A stretch of DNA of 64,000 nt from CAXTPV01 sp965276715 (lineage in GTDB: Bacteria > Pseudomonadota > Alphaproteobacteria > Acetobacterales > Acetobacteraceae), in NCBI GenBank assembly GCA_965276715.1, contig OZ255622.1, forward strand, positions 4,154,001 to 4,218,000. Reading direction: 5' to 3'. Both the position numbers and the translations under genes were made by a program. Below the pieces are notes generated by a model that did not search any database, was not told where the DNA came from, and saw nothing but the letters and a program-made list of their open reading frames with translations. Every line of letters starts with the position of its first letter. The first letter of the stretch is position 1. Below, in pieces: positions 7,632-16,011 of the stretch.

Positions 7632-8416
7632 ACCTCGTCCTCCCAGACCTTCCAGGGCGCCTGCTTCTTCTCCCAGAGCTCGCGCAGGAGCGTCAGGTCA
7701 CGGACGGTGTCCATCGGCTGCCAGAACCGGTCGTGCCGGAACGCCGTCAACTGGCGCTCGTCGGCGAGCCGCTCGAGCGGGTCCCGCTCCAGGATCGTTG
7801 GATCGCCCGCAATGTAGTCGGCGATCTCGGGCTCCAGAACCATGAAGCCGCCGTTGATCCAGCCCTCGCCGATCTGCGGCTTCTCGATGAAGTTCAGCAC
7901 GTCGTCGCCCTCGATCGTCAGGCCGCCGAAACGGGCGGGAGGACGAACGGCGGTGATCGTCGCCTTCTTGCCGTGACTGTCATGAAACGACAGCAATCCG
8001 CGCAGATCGACATCGCCCACGCCGTCACCATAGGTGAGCATGAAGCGCCGCCGGCCGAGGAACTCGGCCGCGCGCTTGACGCGTCCGCCGGTCATCGTCT
8101 CCGGACCGGTCTCGAGCAGATGCACCGTCCAGTCCTCGACCGGCCGGTCGCCGTGCCGCTCGACCGCGCCGGTCCTGGTCTCGACGGTCACGCTGCCCGC
8201 CTGGTGATGCAGGTCGTAGAAGAAGTTCTTGATCACCTCGCCCTTGTAGCCGAGGCACACGACGAACTCGCGAAACCCGGCCGCGGCGTAGATCTTCATG
8301 ATGTGCCACAGGATCGGCCTGCCGCCGATCTCGACCATCGGCTTCGGCCGGACATCGGTTTCCTCGCGCAACCTCGTGCCGAGGCCGCCTGCGAGAAGAA
8401 CGACGGGAACCGTCAA
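7628..8416 (-). CDS. rfbF: glucose-1-phosphate cytidylyltransferase
   Basis: About 262 residues. It joins CTP and glucose-1-phosphate to form CDP-glucose, the first step of the cluster. The N-terminal LLAGGLGTRLREET and RPKPMVEIGGRPILWHIMKIY are the nucleotidyltransferase signature and lysine block; GYKGEVIKNFF, LTYGDGVGDV and WINGGFMVLEPE are RfbF-specific. The conserved region begins at a TTG at 8416, giving family length (about 257-262). An in-frame ATG at 8515 would add 33 unlike residues; I prefer the TTG though its ribosome site is weak. First gene of a leftward operon, divergent from pdxY. Confidence 0.92.
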   Translation of the reverse strand: MTVPVVLLAGGLGTRLREETDVRPKPMVEIGGRPILWHIMKIYAAAGFREFVVCLGYKGEVIKNFFYDLHHQAGSVTVETRTGAVERHGDRPVEDWTVHLLETGPETMTGGRVKRAAEFLGRRRFMLTYGDGVGDVDLRGLLSFHDSHGKKATITAVRPPARFGGLTIEGDDVLNFIEKPQIGEGWINGGFMVLEPEIADYIAGDPTILERDPLERLADERQLTAFRHDRFWQPMDTVRDLTLLRELWEKKQAPWKVWEDEV

Positions 8417-8529
8417 AGGTCGACCGCTCGTTGCTGTCCAAGCGTCATCGGTCTTCTCCGCTCTCTGCCATTCCACCCTATACCGACACGCGCGATTCCT
8501 GTCGAACCACGCCATAGCCGGAGCATCAC

Positions 8530-9390
8530 GTGAACATTCTCTCGATCCAGTCGTGGGTCGCCTACGGTCATGTCGGCAATGCCGCCGCCTGTTTTCCGTT
8601 GCAACGGCTCGGCGCCGAGGCGTGGGCGATCAACACCGTCCAGTTCTCGAACCACACCGGCTACGGCGACTGGACCGGCCAGGTGTTTCCCGCCTCCGCC
8701 GTGGGCGAGCTCACCGACGGCCTCGACCGGCGCGGCGCGCTCGCCCGCACCGACGCGGTCCTGTCCGGCTATGTCGGCGACCTCGCCACCGGCGACGCGA
8801 TCCTCGACACCGTCCGCCTCGTCCGTGGCCGCAATCCGCGCGCGCTCTATGCCTGCGACCCGGTCATCGGCGATGTCGGCCGCGGCGTCTTCGTCCGTCC
8901 CGGCATCGACGGGTTCTTCGCCAGCCGCGCCGTGGCGGAGGCCGACATCCTCACCCCAAACCACTTCGAGCTTTCGCTGCTCGCGGGGATCGAAACGGCG
9001 ACGCTCCCGGCAGCCAGGCAGGCCGTCGCGACCCTCGCTGCGCGCATGCGCGACGGCGGTCCTCGCCTCGTGATGGTCACCAGCCTCGTCGTCGAGGACA
9101 CGCCGCCCGATCAGCTCGACCTGCTCGTCGGCAGCCCCCAAGGCTTTCATCGCGTCCGCACCCCGAGGCTCGACATCTCCGTCAATGGCGCCGGCGACCT
9201 CATCGCCGCCCTGTTCCTGTTCCATGTCCTCGATGGCGCCGACCCCGGCCGCGCGCTCTCCCGGGCCGCCAGCAGCGTCTGGGGCGTCATCGAGCGCACC
9301 CTTGCCGACGGCGCCCGCGAGATCGCGCTGATCGCCGCCCAGGACGAGCTTCTCGATCCAGGCCGACTCTTCGAAGCCGTTCCGTGCTAA
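8530..9390 (+). CDS. pdxY: pyridoxal kinase PdxY
   Basis: A 286-residue ribokinase-fold enzyme of the vitamin B6 salvage pathway, phosphorylating pyridoxal with ATP. Marks are the N-terminal LSIQSWVAYGHVGNAAA with the substrate-binding SxVAYGHVGN, HTGYGDWTG (42-50), YACDPVIGDVG and the catalytic VNGAGD (218-223) with its aspartate base. The start is GTG, with GGAG eight bases upstream. It is divergent from rfbF and followed 28 bases later by a DUF4864 gene, probably in one transcript. Confidence 0.94.
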   Translation: MNILSIQSWVAYGHVGNAAACFPLQRLGAEAWAINTVQFSNHTGYGDWTGQVFPASAVGELTDGLDRRGALARTDAVLSGYVGDLATGDAILDTVRLVRGRNPRALYACDPVIGDVGRGVFVRPGIDGFFASRAVAEADILTPNHFELSLLAGIETATLPAARQAVATLAARMRDGGPRLVMVTSLVVEDTPPDQLDLLVGSPQGFHRVRTPRLDISVNGAGDLIAALFLFHVLDGADPGRALSRAASSVWGVIERTLADGAREIALIAAQDELLDPGRLFEAVPC

Positions 9391-9418
9391 CATCCGTCCA
9401 ACAGACCGGAGCCGATCG

Positions 9419-9835
9419 ATGCGCGCCGTCCTCCTCGCCGTCTGCCTCGGCCTGTGCAGCGTTGCCGCCAGCGCCCAGCCCGGTCCCCCGAACGGTCGCG
9501 CGATCCGTCAGGTCATAACCGCCCAGATCGAGGCCCTCCGGCACGGTGACGGCAACGCCGCGTTCTCCTACGCGTCGCCGCACATCCGCTCGATGTTCGG
9601 CGACGCGCCCAACTTCCTCGCGATGGTCAAGAGCGGCTATGCGCCGGTCGTCGATCCGCAGTCGGTCAGTTTCGGTGCCCTCGAGCAGCATGACGGCCAG
9701 CTGATCCAGCATGTCGAGCTCGTCGGACCGAACGGCGAGGGGGCGCTCGCCCTCTACACCATGGAGCGCGAACCGGACGGCACCTGGCGCATCGCCGGCT
9801 GCGAGCTCGTCAAGAGCGAGCGGATCGAGACCTGA
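9419..9835 (+). CDS. secreted DUF4864 domain protein
   Basis: A 138-residue protein with a signal peptide (RAVLLAVCLGLCSVAASA, cleavage near SAQP). The mature part (IRQVITAQIEALRHGDGNAAFSYASPHIRSMFG, then YTMEREPDGTWRIAGCELV) matches the NTF2-like DUF4864 family of periplasmic proteins with no known activity. ATG at 9419 with CGGAGCC upstream. Its last 26 bases overlap the tail of the convergent AGE-family gene. Confidence 0.82.
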   Translation: MRAVLLAVCLGLCSVAASAQPGPPNGRAIRQVITAQIEALRHGDGNAAFSYASPHIRSMFGDAPNFLAMVKSGYAPVVDPQSVSFGALEQHDGQLIQHVELVGPNGEGALALYTMEREPDGTWRIAGCELVKSERIET

Positions 9836-10994
9836 CGAAGCCGGCCAGCGCCTCGATCGCCACCACGATGTGATAGAACGTGCTCGCCGGCACCGGCTCC
9901 TCGACGAAATGCCCCTGCTCGTTCATCTGGTCGCGCCATAGTCCCGCCGGCGCATCGTCGAGGAATGCGAGCAGGCTCTCGCATCCCGATCGTGCGACGG
10001 CCAGATGGCCTTCATCGCCGGTGACCGAGGCGGCCAGGCATCCTGCCTTGATCCGCTCCGTCTGCGCCCAGAGCCGGCCCACCGGTGCGTGCACCGACAT
10101 GTCATCGAGCAACTCGAGCACGGCCACGTTGCGGGCCCGGTCGATCCCGAATCTTTCCCCGATCCCGATCAGCCTCAGCGCGGCATCGACCGCATCCTGC
10201 CGTCCGCGCGGCATCGACCAGCGCATCAACAGCCAAGCCCATTCGAATTGATGTCCGGGCTCGACGATCCGGCCCGCGATCCCGGACACGCGGCGCCAAT
10301 CCTCGTCGAACGCCTCCGCCAGCGCTCCCGTCGACGGGTCGATCATCCGGGTCAGCGCGAGTGTCGCGATCCGATCCGCGATCACGCCCCACTGCGCGTC
10401 GCCACCGCGATCGGTCCAGTCGAGGCACGCCTCGAGCAGATGCATGTGCGGATTGGCCAGCAACGGCATCGGCGACGCGTCACCCGACAGGAAGCCGCCC
10501 GACCGATGCCCGTATCGTTCCTCGATCGCGGTCCGGATCACGACCGCCTTGCCATGCGCGTCCGGGTCTCCCAGCACCGCGTGCGCGCCCGCCAGCGCAA
10601 GCAGCACGAACGCCTGGTCGTAGAGGACGGCGCCGTCGTCGTGCACCGTCCCGTCCGCGCCCACCAGCGTACGGAACAGCCCGTCCGGCCGCTCGTAGCG
10701 CCGGAACATCGACGCGATCCCGTCGCGCATCACCGCGCTCGCCGGTCCGTCCCAGCCGAGCGCCGCCGCGTGCGCGAACGCGAAAACCTGGCGTGGCTGG
10801 ACGCGCGCTCGCCGCGCGACGTCGACCGGCCGCAGATCCATCCCGAGCTTCTCGTGAAAACCGCCGAACGCCCGGTCCACGCCGCGATCGGCCCAGAGCG
10901 GAAACGCCTGCTCGACCGCCCAAGCCACCAGTCGCCCAGCACTGTCGGCAATGAAAGCCGCGTGCTCACGGTCATGTGCTCGCATGATTGTCAT
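9810..10994 (-). CDS. AGE-family epimerase/isomerase (N-acylglucosamine 2-epimerase type)
   Basis: A 394-residue (alpha/alpha)6-barrel enzyme of the family that includes N-acylglucosamine 2-epimerase, mannose isomerase and YihS. Conserved blocks are RVQPRQVFAFAHA (64-76), NPHMHLLEA (181-189), EPGHQFEWAWLL (245-256), AQTERIKAG and STFYHIVVA near the end; the histidines of NPHMH and EPGH are the catalytic pair region. The substrate cannot be told from sequence; free mannose/fructose interconversion is a frequent activity in proteobacteria. ATG at 10994, with a second ATG three codons later. Ends inside the convergent DUF4864 gene. Confidence 0.88.
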   Translation of the reverse strand: MTIMRAHDREHAAFIADSAGRLVAWAVEQAFPLWADRGVDRAFGGFHEKLGMDLRPVDVARRARVQPRQVFAFAHAAALGWDGPASAVMRDGIASMFRRYERPDGLFRTLVGADGTVHDDGAVLYDQAFVLLALAGAHAVLGDPDAHGKAVVIRTAIEERYGHRSGGFLSGDASPMPLLANPHMHLLEACLDWTDRGGDAQWGVIADRIATLALTRMIDPSTGALAEAFDEDWRRVSGIAGRIVEPGHQFEWAWLLMRWSMPRGRQDAVDAALRLIGIGERFGIDRARNVAVLELLDDMSVHAPVGRLWAQTERIKAGCLAASVTGDEGHLAVARSGCESLLAFLDDAPAGLWRDQMNEQGHFVEEPVPASTFYHIVVAIEALAGFVRSRSARS

Positions 10995-11043
10995 CGTGCT
11001 GCCATGCTATCCAATCGTGTGCGGCCGTGAAACGGTCGTGCTG

Positions 11044-11069
11044 AAACAAAAACGTCCGGCCAGCGGACG
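11044..11069 (-). terminator. minus-strand terminator upstream of the CBS gene
   Basis: On the minus strand the stem CGTCCG/CGGACG (5-base loop) is followed by TTTTTGTTTC (A run at 11048-11052). It would stop leftward transcripts from cynS and the acyltransferase gene after they cross the CBS gene in antisense. The same hairpin also sits in the leader of the CBS gene, just before its ribosome site. Confidence 0.6.
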
Positions 11070-11080
11070 ATGGAGGGTCC

Positions 11081-11515
11081 ATGAGCGTTTCCACCATCCT
11101 GCGCGGCAAGTCCGCGGGCGTCTTCTCGGTCCTCCCGACCGACACGATCGCGGCCGTCGCGGCCCAGCTCGCCGAGCGGCGGGTCGGCGCGCTTCTCGTT
11201 CTCGACAAGGCACAGCAGCTACTCGGCATCATCAGCGAGCGCGACGTCATACGCAGCCTCGCCGCCGAGGGTGCGCATACGCTCGAGATGACCGCGGCAC
11301 AGCTGATGACGCGCGTGGTCCACACCATCACGCCCGAGACGGAGGTCCAGGCCGCGATGGAGATGATGACCAACGGCCGTGTGCGCCACCTTCCGGTCGT
11401 CGACGGCGATGTGCTCAAGGGGATGATCAGCATCGGCGACGTCGTCAAGGAACGCCTCGAGCAGCAGGCGCACGAGGTCGACACGCTGCGCGACTACGTC
11501 GCCGGCCGCGGCTGA
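11081..11515 (+). CDS. CBS-domain pair protein
   Basis: A 144-residue stand-alone Bateman module. The first CBS motif covers about residues 8-65 (GVFSVLPTDTIAAVAAQLAERRVGALLV, then LLGIISERDVIRSL), the second about 73-130 (LMTRVVHTITPETEVQAAMEMM, RVRHLPVVDGDVLKGMISIGDVV). Such proteins bind adenosyl ligands and sense energy charge; the partner is unknown. GGAGGG lies directly before the ATG. Its 3' end overlaps the convergent acyltransferase gene by 22 bases. Confidence 0.93.
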   Translation: MSVSTILRGKSAGVFSVLPTDTIAAVAAQLAERRVGALLVLDKAQQLLGIISERDVIRSLAAEGAHTLEMTAAQLMTRVVHTITPETEVQAAMEMMTNGRVRHLPVVDGDVLKGMISIGDVVKERLEQQAHEVDTLRDYVAGRG

Positions 11516-12609
11516 ACCGCCCCGCGCAGACGACGCCCCCGAAGACGACGCCCCCGAAGACGACGATTGAGCGGTTCGGCCACGAATCGTCCGACTGCCA
11601 TCGCGATGATGCCGGCGCTGAGAAGATAGCCGGCCAGCAGCGCCAGGCGCGCCGCCTCCGGCTGCGCCCCGCTCGGCCACACCGTGCGCAGCAGGCCGAG
11701 CGGGACCAGATGGCCCAGGTAGAGTTCGTAGCTGTGCCGCCCGAGCCAAGCGGCGGGTCGCATCCACCCAGGTGCTCGCGTCGTCACGCTCGCGCCCAGC
11801 ATCAGGATCGCCGTGCCGGCCGCCATCGCGCTCACGCCCCATGTCGCGGTCGCCCAGATCGGTCCGGACAGATAGAGGATCAGCATCGATCCACCTGCCG
11901 CCCAGAGCAGTGTCGTCGGCGGCCGGAACGCGGCGAGCCTTGCCGCGCACCCGATCGCGATCCCGTCGAAGCACGCGAAATAGGCATACAGCAACCCGTA
12001 CTCGTCATCGCGATGCAGCCATCGCCAGACCGGCCCGATCAGGATGATCACGCCCAGGAACGCGAGCAGCCGGCCGCCGCGGAGCGTCACCGCCAGCAGC
12101 GGGAAGAACAGATAGAAGACTTCCTCGACCGACAGCGACCAGAGCACGCAGAGCGCATAGTTGAACCAGCCCGCATGGCCCATCAGCACGTTCATCGTGA
12201 ACGTGAGCGCCGCCGCATCGGCCAGGATCATCGGCACCGGCGGCCCCGATTCCGCCCGATTGACGAACATGCCGACGCCCGCGAGCGCCAGTCCGTTCAC
12301 CGCGACGAGGAACAGCAGCAGGATCGGCCCGATGCGCGCCGCGCGCATCCGATAGAACGCAAGCACCGACACGCGTTCCAGCGCCTCCCAACGTCCGATC
12401 GCGGTCGAGGTGATCAGGAACCCCGAGATCGCGAAGAACATCGTCACGCCGTAATTGCCGTTCCGCGCCACGGCGTGCACCAGCCAGCCGCCGCCGAGCG
12501 GATAGGCGATGTTGAAATGATGCAGCAGCACCAGCGCGATCGCGATGCCGCGCAGCAGATCGATCCGGACGCGGCGCGCCGGCGCTCCCGTCGGACGGAC
12601 CCCGGTCAG
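11494..12609 (-). CDS. acyltransferase 3 family membrane protein
   Basis: About 371 residues with roughly ten membrane segments, the OafA/acyltransferase-3 fold that O-acylates surface glycans or lipids. The conserved first helix RIDLLRGIAIALVLLHHF holds the RG and HH motif; FFAISGFLIT, FYRMRAARIGPIL, LWSLSVEEVFYLFFP and HSYELYLGH follow in the usual order. No ATG, GTG or TTG lies close before the first helix; CTG at 12609 overlaps the cynS stop as CTGA and is the likely start. A GTG at 12753 would overlap cynS by 148 bases. The C-terminal tail is a threefold RRLRG repeat. Confidence 0.85.
   Translation of the reverse strand: MTGVRPTGAPARRVRIDLLRGIAIALVLLHHFNIAYPLGGGWLVHAVARNGNYGVTMFFAISGFLITSTAIGRWEALERVSVLAFYRMRAARIGPILLLFLVAVNGLALAGVGMFVNRAESGPPVPMILADAAALTFTMNVLMGHAGWFNYALCVLWSLSVEEVFYLFFPLLAVTLRGGRLLAFLGVIILIGPVWRWLHRDDEYGLLYAYFACFDGIAIGCAARLAAFRPPTTLLWAAGGSMLILYLSGPIWATATWGVSAMAAGTAILMLGASVTTRAPGWMRPAAWLGRHSYELYLGHLVPLGLLRTVWPSGAQPEAARLALLAGYLLSAGIIAMAVGRFVAEPLNRRLRGRRLRGRRLRGAVQPRPAT
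11528..11567. repeat. 15-bp direct repeat, about 2.6 copies
   Basis: The unit GACGACGCCCCCGAA repeats in phase with the reading frame, giving RRLRG three times at the C-terminus of the acyltransferase. Because the unit is a multiple of three, copy-number change would lengthen or shorten the tail without a frameshift. Confidence 0.75.
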
Positions 12610-13055
12610 TAGCGTCTGTAAGGCAGGAACTTGCCGCTCATCACGATCCGCACGCGGTCTCCCGCCGGATCGGCCTCGCGCTCGACGCTCATCGAGAAAT
12701 CGATCGCGCTCATGATCCCGTCGCCGAACTCCTCGCCGATCAGCTCCTTCCACGTCGTCCCGTAGACCTGCACCAGCTCGTGGAAGCGGTAGATCACCGG
12801 GTCCGTCGGCGGCCCGGGTGGCAGCGCGCCGCGATAGGGAATCTGCTCCAGCACCGCGACCTCGAGCGCCGTCAGTCCGAGCGCTTCGCCGAGCCGGGCC
12901 GCCGCCGCGGCCGGGACCGCCATCTGCCCGAGGCACGCGGCGCATGTCCAGACCGGCGACTGCCCCGCGATCTCGCCCAACTCCGCCCAGCTCAGCTTGC
13001 GTTCACGTTTGCGCTCGACGATCCAGCGCCCGAGCACCGCCTTTGCGTCATTCAT
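12606..13055 (-). CDS. cynS: cyanate hydratase (cyanase)
   Basis: A 149-residue decameric cyanase that converts cyanate and bicarbonate to ammonia and CO2. The N-terminal helical domain resembles lambda repressor (KRKLSWAELGEIAGQSPVWTCAACLGQ); the C-terminal part carries the catalytic RFHEL (R and E) and SAIDFS (S) residues, with VQVYGTTWKELIGEEFGDGIMSAI matching the family closely. No cynT carbonic anhydrase or CynR regulator is adjacent. The acyltransferase gene follows with a four-base CTGA overlap, an unusual partner. Confidence 0.95.
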   Translation of the reverse strand: MNDAKAVLGRWIVERKRERKLSWAELGEIAGQSPVWTCAACLGQMAVPAAAAARLGEALGLTALEVAVLEQIPYRGALPPGPPTDPVIYRFHELVQVYGTTWKELIGEEFGDGIMSAIDFSMSVEREADPAGDRVRIVMSGKFLPYRRY

Positions 13056-13120
13056 CCGAACAATCCATCATCACACCGGAACCATCTGAACATGCGTCCA
13101 GGGGACGGAGAAGGGGAACC

Positions 13121-13588
13121 ATGGCCTTGCCGATCAAGACGCCGCACGCGCCCGGATGGGTCGGCGAATTTCGCGCCTTCATCATGCGCGGCAGTGTCGT
13201 CGACCTCGCGGTCGGCATCATTATCGGCGCTGCCTTCACCGGCATCGTCAACAGCCTCGTCAAGGACCTGCTCAATCCGCTGATCGGCCTGCTGATCGGC
13301 GGCATCGACTTCTCGAACCTGTTCGTCACCTTGAAGGGACCCGTGGCGCACACCCTGGCGGATGCGCAGAAATCCGGCGCCGTCACCGTCAACTACGGCA
13401 ATTTCGTCAACGCCATCATCCAGTTCCTCATCGTCAGCTTCGCGATCTTCTGGCTGGTGCGCCTGCTCACGCGCCTGCATGTGCGCCAGGAGAAGGTCGA
13501 GGCGGCGGCCGGCCCCACGCCGACCGAGCAGCTTCTCGCCGACATACGAGATCTGCTCGCGACCAGGCGCGTCACGGAAGAGAAATGA
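13121..13588 (+). CDS. mscL: large-conductance mechanosensitive channel MscL
   Basis: A 155-residue inner-membrane channel that opens on membrane tension and releases osmolytes during hypo-osmotic shock. The N-terminal FRAFIMRGSVVDLAVGIIIGAAF is the amphipathic helix and TM1 signature; TM2 is FVNAIIQFLIVSFAIFWLVRLL; the C-terminal helix is charged (TEQLLADIRDLLATRR). ATG at 13121 follows GGAGAAGGGG. An upstream in-frame extension is not conserved. Overlaps the convergent dehydrogenase gene by 17 bases. Confidence 0.97.
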   Translation: MALPIKTPHAPGWVGEFRAFIMRGSVVDLAVGIIIGAAFTGIVNSLVKDLLNPLIGLLIGGIDFSNLFVTLKGPVAHTLADAQKSGAVTVNYGNFVNAIIQFLIVSFAIFWLVRLLTRLHVRQEKVEAAAGPTPTEQLLADIRDLLATRRVTEEK

Positions 13589-14585
13589 CGATCTTCCCGA
13601 AATGCCCCGCCGCTTCCATGTGCCGGTAGGCGGCGGCGGCGTCCTCGAACGGAAACACCCTGTCGATCACCGGCCTGATCGCATGCATCGCGATCGCCCG
13701 GTTCATCGCCTCGAACATCTCGGTCGACCCCACCAGGATGCCCTCGACCTTCAACCGCCGGCGCAGGATCGTCAGCGGGTCGATCGTCTCCCCGGGCCCC
13801 GACAACAACCCGATCACCGCGATCCGGCCGCCGGTCCGTGCCGCCTCCATCGAGCGCGCGAACGTCCCGGGACCGCCCACCTCGACGACCAGGTCGACGC
13901 CGATCTTGCCCGTCAGCCGCTTGGCCTCGCGCTCCCAATCCGGCGCGGTCCGGTAGTTGACCGTCTCCTCGGCGCCGAGCGCACGCACCCGTTCGAGCTT
14001 CCCGTCCGACGACGATGTCGCGATCACCCGCGCGCCCGCGGCACGCGCGAACTGGATCGCGAAGATCGACACCCCGCCGGTGCCCTGCGTGAGCAACGTC
14101 TCGCCCGGCCGCATCGCGCCGAACATCATCACCGCGTGCCAGGCGGTCAGTGCAGCGCACGGCAGGGTCGCCGCCTCCTCGAACGACAGATGGTCGGGCA
14201 CCCGCACCGCCCCTTCCTCCGAGAGGGCGACATAGTCGGCCAGCATGCCGTCGAGGAAACCGCCACGCGCGGTCCGCTCGAGCGCGCTCGTCAGTTGCCC
14301 ACCCTGCCAACGGTCGAAGAACCCGCCCGCGACGCGATCGCCGACCTTGAACCGGGTCACGCCGTCGCCCAACGCCACCACCTCGCCGGCGCCGTCCGAC
14401 AGCGGCACCAGACCTCCATCCTTGACCGCCGGATACGATCCGCGAACGACCATCAGGTCGCGATAATTCAGGGAGCACGCCCGGACCCGGACCAGGATCT
14501 CCCGGCTCTTCGGCGTTGGTTCATCCTCCTGCGTTATCGTCAGGTCATCGATGCCGTTCTTCGCCGATATCCGATACAGTCTCAT
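13572..14585 (-). CDS. NAD(P)-dependent alcohol dehydrogenase, zinc-lacking quinone-oxidoreductase-like MDR
   Basis: A 337-residue medium-chain dehydrogenase/reductase. The Rossmann motif is GTGGVSIFAIQFARAAG; SLNYRDLMVV replaces the CGTD zinc-ligand segment and the four-cysteine structural zinc loop is absent, so it belongs with zinc-independent quinone-reductase-type enzymes. VPLSDGAGEVVALGDGV and PCAALTAWHAVM are family blocks. The ATG at 14585 (MRLYRIS) begins the conserved sequence. The substrate is unknown. Convergent overlap with mscL at the 3' end. Confidence 0.88.
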   Translation of the reverse strand: MRLYRISAKNGIDDLTITQEDEPTPKSREILVRVRACSLNYRDLMVVRGSYPAVKDGGLVPLSDGAGEVVALGDGVTRFKVGDRVAGGFFDRWQGGQLTSALERTARGGFLDGMLADYVALSEEGAVRVPDHLSFEEAATLPCAALTAWHAVMMFGAMRPGETLLTQGTGGVSIFAIQFARAAGARVIATSSSDGKLERVRALGAEETVNYRTAPDWEREAKRLTGKIGVDLVVEVGGPGTFARSMEAARTGGRIAVIGLLSGPGETIDPLTILRRRLKVEGILVGSTEMFEAMNRAIAMHAIRPVIDRVFPFEDAAAAYRHMEAAGHFGKIVISLP

Positions 14586-14667
14586 GGGTTGCGTCCCGCG
14601 TGTTTCCGACAACAGTGAGACGCTTCAGCGCGACGTTCGTCGCATCCGGACCGGAGCTCCCCTGCCC

Positions 14668-15030
14668 ATGCGACGCGAACGATTCGTGCGACCGCTTCCG
14701 CTCTGCTTCCTGTTCGCGTCCTGCGCATCCGGACCGGCCGGGCCGCCCCTGCCGCTGACCGCGCACTCGCTGTTCGACGATTCGATCCTCGTCCAGGGCT
14801 TCGTCCGCGGCACCGTCCAGGGCGACATCACCGACCGAACCCAGCTTCTCGAACTGGTCCGGCTGGAACGCGTGGCGCTGAGCGCGCTCGAGACCGCCGC
14901 CACCGACCATTCCGACCAGGCTCGCCGCCGGGCACAGGACGCGCTCGCCGCACTCGCCACCTACGCCGCCGCCGTCGGGGCCGCGCCGCCCGCTCTGCCG
15001 CCCGAGCTCAGCCGCCTCGGAGCACCTTGA
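14668..15030 (+). CDS. small putative lipoprotein, unrecognised
   Basis: A 120-residue product starting MRRERFVRPLPLCFLFASCASG, a short signal with a lipobox (LFASC) and hence probable lipidation at Cys19. The mature part is helical with no family I recognise (QLLELVRLERVALSALETAATDHSDQARRRAQDAL). ATG at 14668 has GGAG about 11 bases upstream. It is convergent with secF, 24 bases apart. Confidence 0.68.
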   Translation: MRRERFVRPLPLCFLFASCASGPAGPPLPLTAHSLFDDSILVQGFVRGTVQGDITDRTQLLELVRLERVALSALETAATDHSDQARRRAQDALAALATYAAAVGAAPPALPPELSRLGAP

Positions 15031-15054
15031 CCGCAGGCGTCCGCCTTCCGACGA

Positions 15055-16011
15055 TCAGGGTCGGACCCGCTCCGGTGCCGCCATCGTGTCGCGCCGCAGC
15101 CGCTTCGCCCCCAGCAACAGCAGAATCGGCGCCGCGATGAAGATCGACGACGACGTGCCCACCACGATCCCGAACAGCATCACGGTCGCGAACCCGGACA
15201 ACGTTCCCCCGCCGAACAGCGCCAGCGGCACCGCCGCCAGGAACACCGTCATCGACGTGCCGAGCGTCCGGTTCAGCGTCTCGTTGATCGACATGTCGAT
15301 CAGGTCGCGCAACGGCATCGACCGGTATTTGCGCAGATTCTCCCGGACCCGGTCGTACACCACCACCTTGTCGTTGGTGGAATAGCCCAGGATCGTCAGG
15401 ATCGCGGCCACCATCACCAGATCGAACTGGATCCGGGTGACGGCAAGGAAACCCACCGTCTTGGTGATGTCGAGCAGCAGCGTGACCACCGCGCTGACCG
15501 CGAACTCCCACTCGAAACGAAACCAGATATAGACCAGGATCATCAGCAGGCTGAGCGCGAGCGCCAGCAGGCCGTTGCGGAACAGCTCGGCCGACACCGA
15601 CGCGCCCACCGCGTCCACCCGCAGCACCTTCGTCCCTGGTGCCGCCGCTTGCAGCGCGCGCCTGACCTGATCGACCGCCGCCTGTGTCGACGCCTCGCTG
15701 TTGCGCTGCCCCAGCCTGATCAGCACGTCGTCCGCCGCGCCGAACCGCTGCAGCCCGGCCGTCTGGACACCTTGTGCCGCCAGCCGGCTCCTGATGTCGC
15801 CGAAATCCGCCGGGCCCGGCGTCCGCGCCTCGACCACGACACCGCCCGAGAAATCGATCCCGAGCCGCAGGCCAGGTGCCACGAACAGCACGATCGACAG
15901 CAGCGACAAGGCCGCCGACGTCGCAAGGCCCGCATACCGCCCGCGCATGAACTGGATGCGCGTGCCATCGCGCACGAACCTGAACATCGGCCGCTCGAAC
16001 ATCGTGCTCAT
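15055..16011 (-). CDS. secF: protein translocase subunit SecF
   Basis: A 318-residue inner-membrane protein that, with SecD, uses the proton gradient to finish export of SecA/SecYEG substrates. TM1 is followed by the hallmark GIDFSGG (51-57); the periplasmic domain is short; five further TMs include ILTILGYSTNDKVVVYDRVREN and NETLNRTLGTSMTVFLAAVPL. Start ATG at 16011 overlaps the secD stop (ATGA), the usual secDF arrangement. Confidence 0.97.
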   Translation of the reverse strand: MSTMFERPMFRFVRDGTRIQFMRGRYAGLATSAALSLLSIVLFVAPGLRLGIDFSGGVVVEARTPGPADFGDIRSRLAAQGVQTAGLQRFGAADDVLIRLGQRNSEASTQAAVDQVRRALQAAAPGTKVLRVDAVGASVSAELFRNGLLALALSLLMILVYIWFRFEWEFAVSAVVTLLLDITKTVGFLAVTRIQFDLVMVAAILTILGYSTNDKVVVYDRVRENLRKYRSMPLRDLIDMSINETLNRTLGTSMTVFLAAVPLALFGGGTLSGFATVMLFGIVVGTSSSIFIAAPILLLLGAKRLRRDTMAAPERVRP

